From an uncultured Eubacteriales bacterium (GTDB taxonomy: Bacteria; Bacillota; Clostridia; Oscillospirales; CAG-272): DNA of 28,196 nucleotides. The position numbers and the translations under genes are program-made. Of the stretch, positions 7,653-15,215 are shown piece by piece (the stretch's first letter is position 1; each line of letters opens with the position of its first letter). The DNA lies in NCBI GenBank assembly GCA_900546695.1, contig URDX01000025.1, positions 1 through 28,196 on the forward strand, given 5' to 3'. A model generated the notes under the pieces. The model was not told where the DNA came from. It saw only the letters and a program-made list of their open reading frames with translations, and made no database searches.

Positions 7653-7892
7653 TCTGTCTCCCCCCGCCGCGCGGCGGTCCTTCGGCCCTTCTGTCGGCTC
7701 TGCCACGGTCGGCAGCTGACGTGAGTCTGCTTGTTTTGCGCCGCGGGCGGCGCGTGATGTCGGTGAGCCGCTGCGCGCAGCCGTCAGCGAGACATACCGC
7801 CGTCGGGGTCCCCCGCATCACCGCGCGAAAAGCATTACCCTCGACAGCGTCACGCCGCCGGGGTGCACATTCGCCGCCGAAAACGACATGCA

Positions 7893-8477
7893 TCAGTCAC
7901 CGAGAATATCGTAACCGAAATCGCGTCTGAGCACCTCGGCAAGTCGGCAGACGGGCAGTCCGACGATATTGAAATAGTCGCCCTCTATGCGTCTGACGAA
8001 GATGCTCCCGCGCTCCTGTATCCCGTATGCGCCCGCCTTATCGAGCGGCTCACCCGTCGCCGCATAGCGGCGTATCTCATCCTCCGACAGCTCGCGGAAG
8101 CAGACATCCGAGCCCTCGCACTCCACCGTTATGCGGTCGCCGCGTGCGACGGCAATGCCCGTATACACGGTGTGCCGCGTGCCCGACAGCGTGCGCAGCA
8201 TCTGTGCGGCGCGGTCGGGGGTGTGCGGCTTTCCGAATATTTCACCCCTGTAGGCTACTACGGTATCGGCGGCTACGACGATGCGCTCCGAGCCATGCGG
8301 CAGCATTCTGAGCGCCGCGCGGCATTTGCGCTCTGCGAGCGTCATTACCGTACGCTCGGGCGGGAGCGACGGTACGGTCTCGTCAACATCGGGCAGCAGC
8401 AGCTCGAACTCCGCGCCGACCGACTCGAGTATTTCACGACGCCTAGGGCTTCCCGACGCAAGTATCAGCTTCTCCAC
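7893..8477 (-). CDS. maf: Maf-family nucleoside triphosphate pyrophosphatase
   Basis: Maf proteins hydrolyse non-canonical or excess nucleoside triphosphates (dTTP/UTP in the YhdE subgroup) to monophosphates and are linked to septum and cell-shape loci. The 194-aa product is full length. It begins with LILASGSPRRREIL, carries the DVDET segment near residue 30 and the AADTVVAYRGEIFGKP motif with the catalytic Asp. It ends with KAGAYGIQERGSIFVRRIEGDYFNIVGLP, which is typical of the YhdE-like subgroup. It overlaps the end of the DUF4321 gene by 13 bases, so coupling is likely. A new ATG overlaps its stop (TGATG), but I could not recognise a protein there; the next convincing start is that of the PBP gene 240 bases on. 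Confidence 0.93.
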   Translation of the reverse strand: MEKLILASGSPRRREILESVGAEFELLLPDVDETVPSLPPERTVMTLAERKCRAALRMLPHGSERIVVAADTVVAYRGEIFGKPHTPDRAAQMLRTLSGTRHTVYTGIAVARGDRITVECEGSDVCFRELSEDEIRRYAATGEPLDKAGAYGIQERGSIFVRRIEGDYFNIVGLPVCRLAEVLRRDFGYDILGD

Positions 8478-8731
8478 GGCTTAAAGAACCTACCTATCAG
8501 CAAGAATATCGCAAGGAATATCACCACCGACACCGACAGATTGAAGGTCAGTGCAAAGGTGAGCGAGATAACGCCGAGATTCAGCACAAGCGGCTCGGTT
8601 ATGCCGAGACTCAGCCCGTAGCCGAGCCATGACAGACCCGCAACGGATGCTGTGGCGTTTGCAACGCACGAGCCTACGACAACGCCCGCGCAGATAAGAA
8701 AAACGGTGTACAGAACATTCCGCATGCTCAT
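8465..8731 (-). CDS. DUF4321-family small membrane protein
   Basis: This 88-aa protein has two hydrophobic stretches (about residues 5-25 and 55-82) around the segment EPLVLNLGVISLTFALTFNLS. That segment matches the DUF4321 pattern in which a small membrane protein is encoded beside maf in Clostridia. Its function is unknown. I placed the start at 8731 because GGAAGGTGA stands four bases before that ATG, and only four bases separate it from the dut stop. A longer frame back to 8791 would overlap dut and adds an implausible Arg/Ala-rich head. It overlaps maf downstream, so dut, this gene and maf very likely share one transcript. Family assignment is by remembered pattern, not by a search. Confidence 0.75.
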   Translation of the reverse strand: MSMRNVLYTVFLICAGVVVGSCVANATASVAGLSWLGYGLSLGITEPLVLNLGVISLTFALTFNLSVSVVIFLAIFLLIGRFFKPWRS

Positions 8732-8735
8732 ATCG

Positions 8736-9179
8736 TCACCTTCCCGTCGAGCCGAAGCCGCCCGCGCCGCGGTCGGTCCGGTCGAGCTCATCGACCTCGG
8801 TAAATGACGCGGTATATATCGGAACGAACATCATCTGCGCGATGCGGTCACCCGGCTGAACGGTATACGCCTCGCCGCCGTGATTTATGACCGAGACGAT
8901 TATCTCGCCGCGATAGTCCGCGTCGATAACGCCGACGCTGTTAGAGAGCGTTATGCCGTGCTTCACCCCCATGCCGCTGCGGCTGAAAACGAGCGCGACA
9001 AGGTCGCTGCGCTCGGGAGCTATGGCGATACCCGTCGGCAGCTTTGCGCGCTCACCGGGCATGAGCGTCACGGGCTCGGCGATGCATGCGCAGAGGTCAC
9101 ATGCGGCGGATGCGTCGGTTGCGTATGCGGGCATGACCGCCTCAGGGCGGAGCTTTTTGATATTGACCTTGAGTTCCAT
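8736..9179 (-). CDS. dut: Deoxyuridine 5'-triphosphate nucleotidohydrolase (dUTPase)
   Basis: Dut hydrolyses dUTP to dUMP, keeping uracil out of DNA and feeding dTMP synthesis. The 147-aa protein has all five motifs of the trimeric family in order: ATDASAACDL near residue 20, RSGMGVKHG, GVIDADYRGEI, PGDRIAQMMF and, at the C-terminus, RGAGGFGSTG. The arm is complete, so the enzyme should be active. No strong ribosome binding site is visible before the ATG, in contrast to its neighbours. It is followed after four bases by the DUF4321 gene. With the Maf protein downstream, two nucleotide-sanitising enzymes sit in one run of genes. Confidence 0.95.
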   Translation of the reverse strand: MELKVNIKKLRPEAVMPAYATDASAACDLCACIAEPVTLMPGERAKLPTGIAIAPERSDLVALVFSRSGMGVKHGITLSNSVGVIDADYRGEIIVSVINHGGEAYTVQPGDRIAQMMFVPIYTASFTEVDELDRTDRGAGGFGSTGR

Positions 9180-9276
9180 TTATCTGACCGTTGCCCCCGC
9201 TCTGCGAGAGCACCCTTTCCTGTTTGTTGTGTTAAAGTCGAAGTGTTGACCGCACGATTCGCGCATCCGCTGCGGT

Positions 9277-11670
9277 CTACTTAATGCGCCGAACGGCATC
9301 TCCCCGCGGCGGGAGACCGTCGCGGTATGCGGCTATCACCGAATCGACCTCGCGCGCCGACTCCGTCGAAAAAATGAAGTGCTGCGTGGTTATCCCCGCG
9401 CGGGCAAGCTGCTCCGCTCTGTCCGCCATGTAGACGGGAACGCTGTTGTAGATAAGCTCGCGCTCGCGGCAGCCACCGAGGCGCTGCTCCGTGCGGACGG
9501 GAAAGACTACCCCGCGTCGGTCGGTCAGGCTGTGCACGCCGGTTCTGTGCTCGAGCAGCATCAGCGGCACCCTGCCGTATACGATGACCGCATGCGGCGC
9601 GCGGATGTCGCGTATGCGCGGCAGCGTCAGCTCGGGCGAGAGCAGTATCTCGCTCATGTCGAGGCAGCCCGCGTCCGTCGCGTCTGTTACGGCTGCGCCG
9701 TCTGTGTCGCTCACGTTTGCATCGTCCGCGCTTGCATCGACTGTGGTTGCGCTGTTCATGCCTGCACCGTCCGCAGCTGCATTGACCGTGTTCACGCAGT
9801 TAATTACTGCGCCGTCTGCAACGGTCGTGTCGCATGCGCCCGCAAGCGCCGCGATATCCGATATGAACAGCGGGGTAAGCGAATTCGTCACGCCGAATCT
9901 GAAATCTCCGATGAGCTCAAAGCCGAGTCCTCGCACGAGCGGCAGCTGCCCGATGCCCTGTACAAGACAGCTCCTGCAGCCGAGCTTGCGGGCGCGCACA
10001 AGTTCCGCACGTACGGCGGCGCGCTCGCTGTCGTGCACCGCAGCCGGCAGTATGACCGTATCCGCCCGCTCGCGTCCGACCGCATCTGATGCGAGATATC
10101 GGTCGAGCGGGAGCGCTGCGGAATCGAAATATTCGCGGGCAAGCGCGGTTATCTGCTCGGGCGAGGAAAAACGCGCTGTGCGGCGTGGCTGTGCGGCAGA
10201 GCCGTCATGTGCGTGTCCCGCGCTCATTCGGTCGGAGAGGCGTTCCGCCGCTTCGCTCAGCTGTCGCTCAAGCACTTCATGCAGCGGCAGCGTGCGGCGC
10301 TGCGCAGGTATTATCACCCGCCGTCCGCCGTCACCGACCTGCCCGATGTTTCCGATATTATCGGCATCTCCGACATTTTCGACGCTGCCGATGTTACCGA
10401 CATTGCCGCCGTTTCCGGCGTTTCCGACGCTGCCGACATTTGCGCCGTTTTTTGCGCCGTACCGCAGCTGTGCCGTAGCCGCCTTATCGCTCTCGCTGCG
10501 GATGCCGAGCATGCCGTCGTCTAACCCGTCGACATAGTAACCGTCGGTAAAGCCGCTGCGTGAAAAAGCGTCGCGCAGCTCGCACAGCTCGTCCGATGTC
10601 GCGTTCCTGCGCTCGTCGAGTAGGCTGCGGTATATCGAGGTCACCGTGCGTATATAGGTCGGGGACTTCATCCGCCCCTCTATCTTGAGCGAGGCGATAC
10701 CCGCGCGTATCAGCTCGGTCACGTGCCCGCCGAGGCAGAGGTCGCGCAGGCTCAGTGGGTATCCGCCGTTGTACGGCAGACGGCAGGGCTGTGCGCACTC
10801 GCCGCGGTTTCCGCTTCTGCCGCCGACAAGCGAGCTGAACAGGCACTGTCCCGAGCGGCAGACGCAGAGCGCGCCGTGAACGAACACCTCTACCTCAACG
10901 CCCGATTCGCTGCACATCGTGTATATATCGCCGAGCGAGAGCTCGCGCGCAGGCACGACGCGGGAAAAGCCGTACTCACCGAGCAGCCGCGCAGCTCCCG
11001 TCTCGTGTACCGCCATCTGTGTGCTTGCGTGCAGCTCCATGTCGGGAAGCGCCGCGTGCAGCAGTCGGCAGAGCCCGGGGTCGGCGACTATCAGTGCGTC
11101 AACGCCGCACTCCTGAAGAAATGCGGCATAACGCGCCGTCTCCTCGAGCTCGCGGTCGTAGAGCAGCGTGTTGAGCGTAACGTACACACGAACGCCGTGC
11201 TTGTGACAGTATTTCACCGCACGTCGCATAGCCTCGTCGTCGAAATTGTGCGCGTTCATGCGCGCGTTATGCATACGTCCGCCGAGATATACCGCATCCG
11301 CGCCGCTCTGCACCGCGACATGCATTATCTCCTCCGAGCCGCACGGAACAAGCAGCTCCGGCAGCGGAAGCCCGCCCTCGAGCGGCGGAAGCGCCTCAAG
11401 CGCGGCGATATATGCCGCCGACGGGTGCGACGGCGCCATGGGGGATACGCGACCGCTCACAAAATCACTGCGTCCGCCGCGGGCATTCCCTACCCCGCCC
11501 GAACCGGACTTACCGCCGCGGCGCGACGCTCCGTATGTGTTTTCCCTGCGCGCACTTTTTTCACGCACATTCTTTTCACGCACACTCTTTTCGCGCGCAT
11601 CTTTTCCGCGTGCAGCGAAGGTCTTTACACCCTCTCTGCGAGCACCGATGCGGCTCTGTCTGCGAGCCAT
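9277..11670 (-). CDS. U32 family peptidase-like protein with repeat-rich inserts
   Basis: U32 proteins were named collagenase-like peptidases, but characterised members act in RNA hydroxylation (RlhA on 23S rRNA, TrhP on tRNA). This 797-aa protein has the U32 domain from about residue 100. The signature is near residues 261-279 (EVFVHGALCVCRSGQCLFS), followed by ECAQPC (291-296), and the conserved Cys residues are present. The C-terminal part (about 590-780) contains SPELTL and VIVYGRVPLML, typical of the longer U32 form. Three parts look added: a basic N-terminus with REKSV-like repeats (24-45), a Gly/Asn repeat (about 408-449) and an Asp/Ala/Thr-rich stretch (about 611-669). The start overlaps the zapA stop (TGATG), which supports it even though the first ~95 residues are not conserved-looking. 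Confidence 0.88.
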   Translation of the reverse strand: MARRQSRIGARREGVKTFAARGKDAREKSVREKNVREKSARRENTYGASRRGGKSGSGGVGNARGGRSDFVSGRVSPMAPSHPSAAYIAALEALPPLEGGLPLPELLVPCGSEEIMHVAVQSGADAVYLGGRMHNARMNAHNFDDEAMRRAVKYCHKHGVRVYVTLNTLLYDRELEETARYAAFLQECGVDALIVADPGLCRLLHAALPDMELHASTQMAVHETGAARLLGEYGFSRVVPARELSLGDIYTMCSESGVEVEVFVHGALCVCRSGQCLFSSLVGGRSGNRGECAQPCRLPYNGGYPLSLRDLCLGGHVTELIRAGIASLKIEGRMKSPTYIRTVTSIYRSLLDERRNATSDELCELRDAFSRSGFTDGYYVDGLDDGMLGIRSESDKAATAQLRYGAKNGANVGSVGNAGNGGNVGNIGSVENVGDADNIGNIGQVGDGGRRVIIPAQRRTLPLHEVLERQLSEAAERLSDRMSAGHAHDGSAAQPRRTARFSSPEQITALAREYFDSAALPLDRYLASDAVGRERADTVILPAAVHDSERAAVRAELVRARKLGCRSCLVQGIGQLPLVRGLGFELIGDFRFGVTNSLTPLFISDIAALAGACDTTVADGAVINCVNTVNAAADGAGMNSATTVDASADDANVSDTDGAAVTDATDAGCLDMSEILLSPELTLPRIRDIRAPHAVIVYGRVPLMLLEHRTGVHSLTDRRGVVFPVRTEQRLGGCRERELIYNSVPVYMADRAEQLARAGITTQHFIFSTESAREVDSVIAAYRDGLPPRGDAVRRIK
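9664..9840 (-). repeat. Asp/Ala/Thr/Asn-rich insert in the U32 gene
   Basis: About 59 codons encode a low-complexity stretch with units such as VNAAADGAG, VDASADDAN and VTDATDAG. It splits the C-terminal U32 region between ISDIAALAG and LDMSEILLSPEL, which would normally lie close together. The frame is kept. Confidence 0.6.
10324..10449 (-). repeat. Nine-base minisatellite (Gly-Asn-Val/Ile repeat) in the U32 gene
   Basis: Around residues 408-449 the protein reads as repeated three-residue units (GNV, GNI, GSV, GNA, GDA). At DNA level this is an imperfect tandem array of nine-base units of the type TTTCCGACG. It keeps the reading frame and follows the main U32 domain. Confidence 0.75.
11536..11601 (-). 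repeat. Fifteen-base tandem repeat at the 5' end of the U32 gene
   Basis: Imperfect 15-base units encode DAREKSV-REKNV-REKSA-type repeats at residues 24-45, giving a highly charged N-terminal segment. It is part of an extension not seen in the core U32 domain. Confidence 0.6.
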
Positions 11671-12149
11671 CAGAGCGCGGCTTTTCCGTCGGAGCCTTCA
11701 GCCGACGCAGCGGCGGACTTTGCAGCGGATTTTGCCGCAGCCCCCGTCGCAGACTTCTCTGCGGGCTTTTCCGCAGACTTTTCTGCGGTTGCGCCGACAG
11801 CCGCCTCGTCAAGCGCAGCGGTCTCCTCTGCGAGAGTGGGGGTGTCTTCCGCTGCCTGCTCATGCGCGGGCATGCCGAGCATTGCGCGCAGCGACGCATT
11901 CTCCGCCTCGAGCTTCTCTATCGTCTCCTGCATATGCTGAAAACGCAGCGAGTTCTTTATCTTGTCGTCGAAATAGTCGATGGCACAGAAAAGTATCGCC
12001 TCCGTCTTGCTGCAGCGCTTATTTCCCGATACCATTTCCTCGATGCGTTGATCGAGCAGACGGACAAGTCCGTTCACATACTCCTCCTGCTCGTCGGATA
12101 TGATGTTGAAGGTCATTCCCGCGACCGTAACCGTGTACTTCTGCTTCAT
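11670..12149 (-). CDS. zapA: Cell division protein ZapA, with Ala/Lys-rich tail
   Basis: ZapA binds FtsZ and bundles its filaments at the Z-ring. The 159-aa protein begins with the ZapA domain (KYTVTVAGMTFNIISDEQEEYVNGLVRLLDQRIEE). A predicted coiled coil (about residues 60-95, HMQETIEKLEAENASLRAML) follows. The last ~50 residues form a low-complexity tail with AEKSAEKPAEKSA- and AAKSAAKSAAAS-type repeats, much longer than in typical ZapA (about 85-110 aa). The start at 12149 is chosen because GGAAAGGA precedes it; an upstream in-frame ATG at 12215 adds 22 residues of poor quality. Its stop overlaps the start of the U32 gene by one base (TGATG), an order commonly seen in Clostridia. Confidence 0.88.
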   Translation of the reverse strand: MKQKYTVTVAGMTFNIISDEQEEYVNGLVRLLDQRIEEMVSGNKRCSKTEAILFCAIDYFDDKIKNSLRFQHMQETIEKLEAENASLRAMLGMPAHEQAAEDTPTLAEETAALDEAAVGATAEKSAEKPAEKSATGAAAKSAAKSAAASAEGSDGKAAL

Positions 12150-12279
12150 ATTTTTCCTTTCCGCATCCGCGCGATTTATGCTTGCAATCGACGCTGGAAT
12201 GCTGTATAATATCACTTGTTAACTTCCAAACGGAATCGTTCTTCTTATTATATTATATTTTACGACGAATTAAAATACC

Positions 12280-12321
12280 TTTTTGTAAAAAAGTCGCCGT
12301 GCGGCGCTCATTTTACAAAAA
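12280..12321. promoter_or_regulatory. Hairpin between zapA and proB
   Basis: TTTTTGTAAAA pairs perfectly with TTTTACAAAAA, and inside it CGCC pairs with GGCG around a GTGC loop. It ends six bases before the AGGA of proB, so it would lie in the proB leader if transcription starts upstream. It could regulate proB or block transcription toward zapA; its role is not known. Confidence 0.5.
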
Positions 12322-12337
12322 AAGATAGGATATGCAG

Positions 12338-13192
12338 ATGAAAAGCAGTATTAAAAGAATCGTAGTCAAGATAGGCTCCTCCTCGCTCTCGCATGAGAAC
12401 GGGCATCTCAACCTGCGCAGCATCGACCGTGTCGCGCGCGTGCTCTCCGACCTTTCGGGCGCGGGGATGGATGTTATTCTCGTGTCGTCGGGCGCGGTCT
12501 CCGCAGGGCGCGCAAAGCTCGGCTTTACCCACAAGCCCGATACCATTGAGGAAAAGCAGGCGCTCGCCGCCGTCGGTCAGGCGGAGCTGATGCAGATATA
12601 CGAGCGCTTTTTTTCCGATTACGGCAGAAGCGTTGCGCAGATACTCATCACCCGCAGCACCGTCGACAATGAGACAAGCAAGCACAACGCTCAAAACACT
12701 GTGAACAAGCTGCTCTCGCTCGGCTGCGTGCCCATCGTCAACGAAAACGATACCGTTTCGTTCGAGGAGATAGAGTTCGGCGATAACGATACGCTCGCCG
12801 CATATGTCGCCGTGCTCGCCGATGCCGACATGCTGATAAACCTCAGTGATATCGACGGTCTCTACGATGCCGACCCGCATCATAACCCCGATGCAAAGCT
12901 CATAGCAAACGTGCCCGAGATAACCGATGCGGTCCGCAACTGCGCGGGCGGTTCAGGGTCGGAGCTCGGCACGGGCGGGGTGGTAACAAAGCTGCACGCG
13001 GCGGAAATTGCGCTCGCTCACGGGATACCTATGGTTCTGACGGGGGGGACGCACCCGGAGTACATATATGACATAATCGAAGGCAAGCCCGTCGGCACCT
13101 TTTTCGGCGGGTCTGAAAAAGCGCAGACCGAAAAAGCGCTCGACGGGGCTGAAAAAGCGCAGACCGAAAAAGCGGATAAAAGCAATTATTAG
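12338..13192 (+). CDS. proB: Glutamate 5-kinase, PUA-less, with repeat-derived C-terminus
   Basis: ProB phosphorylates glutamate to gamma-glutamyl phosphate, the first step of proline synthesis. The 284-aa protein has the amino-acid-kinase fold motifs KIGSSSLS, VSSGAVSAG, VNENDTVS, FGDNDTLAAYVA, LSDIDGLY and GTGGVVTKLHAA. It lacks the C-terminal PUA domain of longer ProB proteins. The first ATG (12332) stands only one base after AGGA, so I prefer the second ATG at 12338, seven bases after it. The last ~26 residues consist of two EKAQTEKA units plus ADKSNY. They are encoded by the same repeat DNA that fills 22771-23245, so the reading frame has run into a repeat and uses a stop inside it. proA is not adjacent. 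Confidence 0.93.
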   Translation: MKSSIKRIVVKIGSSSLSHENGHLNLRSIDRVARVLSDLSGAGMDVILVSSGAVSAGRAKLGFTHKPDTIEEKQALAAVGQAELMQIYERFFSDYGRSVAQILITRSTVDNETSKHNAQNTVNKLLSLGCVPIVNENDTVSFEEIEFGDNDTLAAYVAVLADADMLINLSDIDGLYDADPHHNPDAKLIANVPEITDAVRNCAGGSGSELGTGGVVTKLHAAEIALAHGIPMVLTGGTHPEYIYDIIEGKPVGTFFGGSEKAQTEKALDGAEKAQTEKADKSNY

Positions 13193-13460
13193 GCTTTTAT
13201 CCGGCACAAATACAGGGAAAACTGATGAAATCCTATCGGATTTCTCCGATGGAATGATATCCGCTTTTTCTACCGCCGAAAACCGTCTCTGCCGTACAAT
13301 CGTACGGCGACGAGGCGGTTTTCGACGCTTCTGCATCTTTTTTATCTCCCGCCGATTCGGGAAGGCTAAGCCCGATTTCGCCCCGCGACGTACAATTGTA
13401 CGCCTTGCGGGACGAAATCGAACACTCCAAACGATTTTATCTCTCCCCGACGGAGCAGAG
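13111..13460. repeat. Family-2 hairpin repeat, copy at the proB 3' end
   Basis: This is a reverse-complement copy of the unit found in tandem at 22771-23245. It starts inside proB with two 36-bp-spaced copies of a GAAAAAGCGCAGACCG word (13113-13138 and 13149-13174). A CGGATAAAAGC/GCTTTTATCCG hairpin (13173-13203) follows, then AAATCC/GGATTT near 13231-13244. The main stem is 13278-13325, where GAAAACCG pairs with CGGTTTTC and GCCGTAC with GTACGGC. A further hairpin absent from the tandem copies lies at 13373-13420. About 460 bases between proB and the uridine-kinase gene hold no supported gene. Confidence 0.8.
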
Positions 13461-13581
13461 ATCACACGGACCGAATTCGCAAAAGTGATTTTGTATAAAT
13501 GTAGTTTGGGCTCGTGTAGGGTTATAAGAATACCGAAGTTGCGCAGGGCGAAAACAAGTACCCATCTAAACGTTAGTATTT

Positions 13582-13620
13582 AAAGGGACCGTTGAAAGCT
13601 TGTCTTTCAACGGTCCCTTT
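13582..13620. terminator. 17-bp perfect hairpin downstream of the uridine-kinase-like gene
   Basis: AAAGGGACCGTTGAAAG pairs without mismatch with CTTTCAACGGTCCCTTT around a CTTGT loop. On the minus strand it lies 39 bases after the uridine-kinase-like stop and ends in TTTAAAT, so it most likely terminates that gene. It could act in both directions. Confidence 0.75.
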
Positions 13621-13658
13621 GCAGGTTAGATGTCCTATGTTATCGTTTTAACGTCCCG

Positions 13659-14273
13659 TCAATCCATCAGTCGGAACACCGCGTCGGCGGAGAGCTGCGG
13701 GCGGCACTCGGCGATATAGCGCTCCTCGAGCGGTATCCAGCGCTGCGCAAAGGTGCGGGCGCGCTCCGCGCCGTTACGCCGCAATATGCGCTCCGACTGC
13801 TCGCCGCTCTCGATATCGACGAAAAAGCAGCGGTCGTAAAAACTCCTGAGCTCCGGGCGGCAGCAATATGCCCCCTCAATGATCGTTATGCCGTTCGGGT
13901 CGACCGTATACGGCTCGGGCTGCTCGCCGTGACAGCGGTACGGTCGGTAGACAAAGCTCTCGCCGCGCGAGAGCGGCAGCAGCACCTCGGAGAGCAGCCG
14001 CTCGTAGTCCATATTTCCGCCTGCCTCCGCCATCCGCTGCGGGGTGCGCTGCTCCGGGCGGAGAAAAAAGTCGTCCGCGTGCAGCACGCGGCAGGGGATG
14101 CCGCGCTCGCGCAGCAGCGTCTCCGCGGCGCGCGCCAGCATCGTCTTTCCGCCCGCGCATCTGCCGTCTATCGCAATTACCGCCCTGCCGTGCTCCGTGC
14201 CCGACGGGTCGACCGACCCGCAGACGAGCTCTGCAGCCTCGGCGGTAATCAATGTGCTGATTTTTGCCGTCAT
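13659..14273 (-). CDS. Uridine-kinase-like P-loop kinase
   Basis: This 204-aa protein belongs to the P-loop NTPases related to uridine kinase/phosphoribulokinase. Walker A reads GRCAGGKT at residues 37-44. The HADDFF segment (65-70) matches the substrate-side Asp region of uridine-kinase-like proteins, and IIEGAY (131-136) corresponds to the usual EG motif. An Arg-rich lid-like segment (RILRRNGAERAR) follows near residue 160. It is probably a cytoplasmic nucleoside or small-molecule kinase, but the substrate cannot be assigned: true Udk enzymes are usually slightly longer and differ around the nucleoside site. A purine-rich AAGGAAAGCAAGGA stretch precedes the ATG. It is followed by the perfect hairpin at 13582-13620 and preceded by the GNAT gene on the same strand after 169 bases. 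Confidence 0.72.
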   Translation of the reverse strand: MTAKISTLITAEAAELVCGSVDPSGTEHGRAVIAIDGRCAGGKTMLARAAETLLRERGIPCRVLHADDFFLRPEQRTPQRMAEAGGNMDYERLLSEVLLPLSRGESFVYRPYRCHGEQPEPYTVDPNGITIIEGAYCCRPELRSFYDRCFFVDIESGEQSERILRRNGAERARTFAQRWIPLEERYIAECRPQLSADAVFRLMD

Positions 14274-14442
14274 TCCTTGCTTTCCTTTTCAGAAATGTAT
14301 ATGTATATATTGCCGCCCCGTGCTGTGCAGATGCCTTCGGCGCGGATGTTTGCCGTACGGTAAAGCGGTCTTACCCCCTTAACGCCGCAGACGTATTACC
14401 GCTCCGCGTCACAGCCGCACTGCCTTTCGTGCCGCAGCCGCC

Positions 14443-14958
14443 TTATCCCTCCGATTTGCGTACGGGCGTGAGGCGTTTTTTCATATATACCACGCCGATC
14501 GACCTGCCGAGCTTGAACGCAACGTTATCGAGCTCGCCCGCGAGCGAAAAGCCGCGGCGGCGATGAAACGCGACCGACGGGGCATTATCACTCGTTATCA
14601 GCGAGACAATACTCTCTATCCCACAGTCACCCGCCGCCCGCTCGATATGCTCGCAGAGCAGACTGCCTATATGCTCGTGACGGCGGTCGGGGTCGACGTA
14701 GATAGAAAGAACCGCCGTTGCGCGGTATGCACTGCGCACGTTGAAAACGTCGAGATATGCGTACCCGACCGCGCTGCCCGATTCGTCATGCGCGACAAGA
14801 AACGGGTAACGCGCCATAATGCGCTCCGCCCGTGCCGCGAGCTCGGATTCGGGGATCGGAGCCTCCTCAAGCGTGAAGCAGGTATTTATTACGTAATGGT
14901 TGTAGATTTCGGTGCAGCGCTTTATATCTGCACTGCAAAGCGGCGAAACGGTAATCAT
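14443..14958 (-). CDS. GNAT family N-acetyltransferase (phosphinothricin acetyltransferase-like)
   Basis: GNAT enzymes transfer acetyl from acetyl-CoA to an amine. The 171-aa protein resembles the Pat/MnaT branch. It has an early EIYNHYVINTCFTLEEAP segment, a central VGYAYLDVFNVRSAYRATAVLSIYVDP, then the acetyl-CoA loop region RRHEHIGSLLCEHI, where the usual RGxGxG is loosened to HEHIG. Near the end are NAPSVAFHRRRGF and GVVYMKKRL. Family members acetylate methionine sulfoximine, phosphinothricin or similar amino-acid analogues, but the substrate here is unknown. The start at 14958 is preferred because GGGAG stands six bases upstream; a TTG at 14973 would put that site inside the gene. A promoter is present at 14990-15018. 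Confidence 0.82.
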   Translation of the reverse strand: MITVSPLCSADIKRCTEIYNHYVINTCFTLEEAPIPESELAARAERIMARYPFLVAHDESGSAVGYAYLDVFNVRSAYRATAVLSIYVDPDRRHEHIGSLLCEHIERAAGDCGIESIVSLITSDNAPSVAFHRRRGFSLAGELDNVAFKLGRSIGVVYMKKRLTPVRKSEG

Positions 14959-14989
14959 AGCTTTCTCCCTCAACGTTTATTATACTAAT

Positions 14990-15018
14990 ATTATAATACC
15001 GACGGGAGCGAAATGCAA
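14990..15018 (-). promoter_or_regulatory. Candidate SigA promoter of the GNAT gene
   Basis: On the minus strand TTGCAT (15018-15013) and a perfect TATAAT (14995-14990) are 17 bases apart. The start codon lies about 32 bases downstream of the -10. The -35 is poor, the -10 ideal. Confidence 0.6.
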
Positions 15019-15215
15019 CAGCTTTATGCGCAGACGGGTATTTTTGCGCTTCGGGTGATGTCGCGGGTGCTGCTGCAGGTATGCGCGGTGCGGAAATGCC
15101 GGCGCAAACACAGGAGTCGGTACCGTAATGCACGGTCGTATGTTAAAAAAATGTTAAAACGCACATTTGCGCGCTCAAAAATCACACAAGGCTGTGAAAT
15201 TATACGGGAAACATA

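Noticed and set aside
7408..7893. Frame opening at the TGATG after maf, 161 codons
   Set aside because: It overlaps the 5' part of the PBP gene in another frame and is Arg-rich low-quality sequence; the coupling signal is noted, but the protein is not credible.
13233..13583. Frames on both strands downstream of proB
   Set aside because: Also translations of the family-2 repeat, without start signals.
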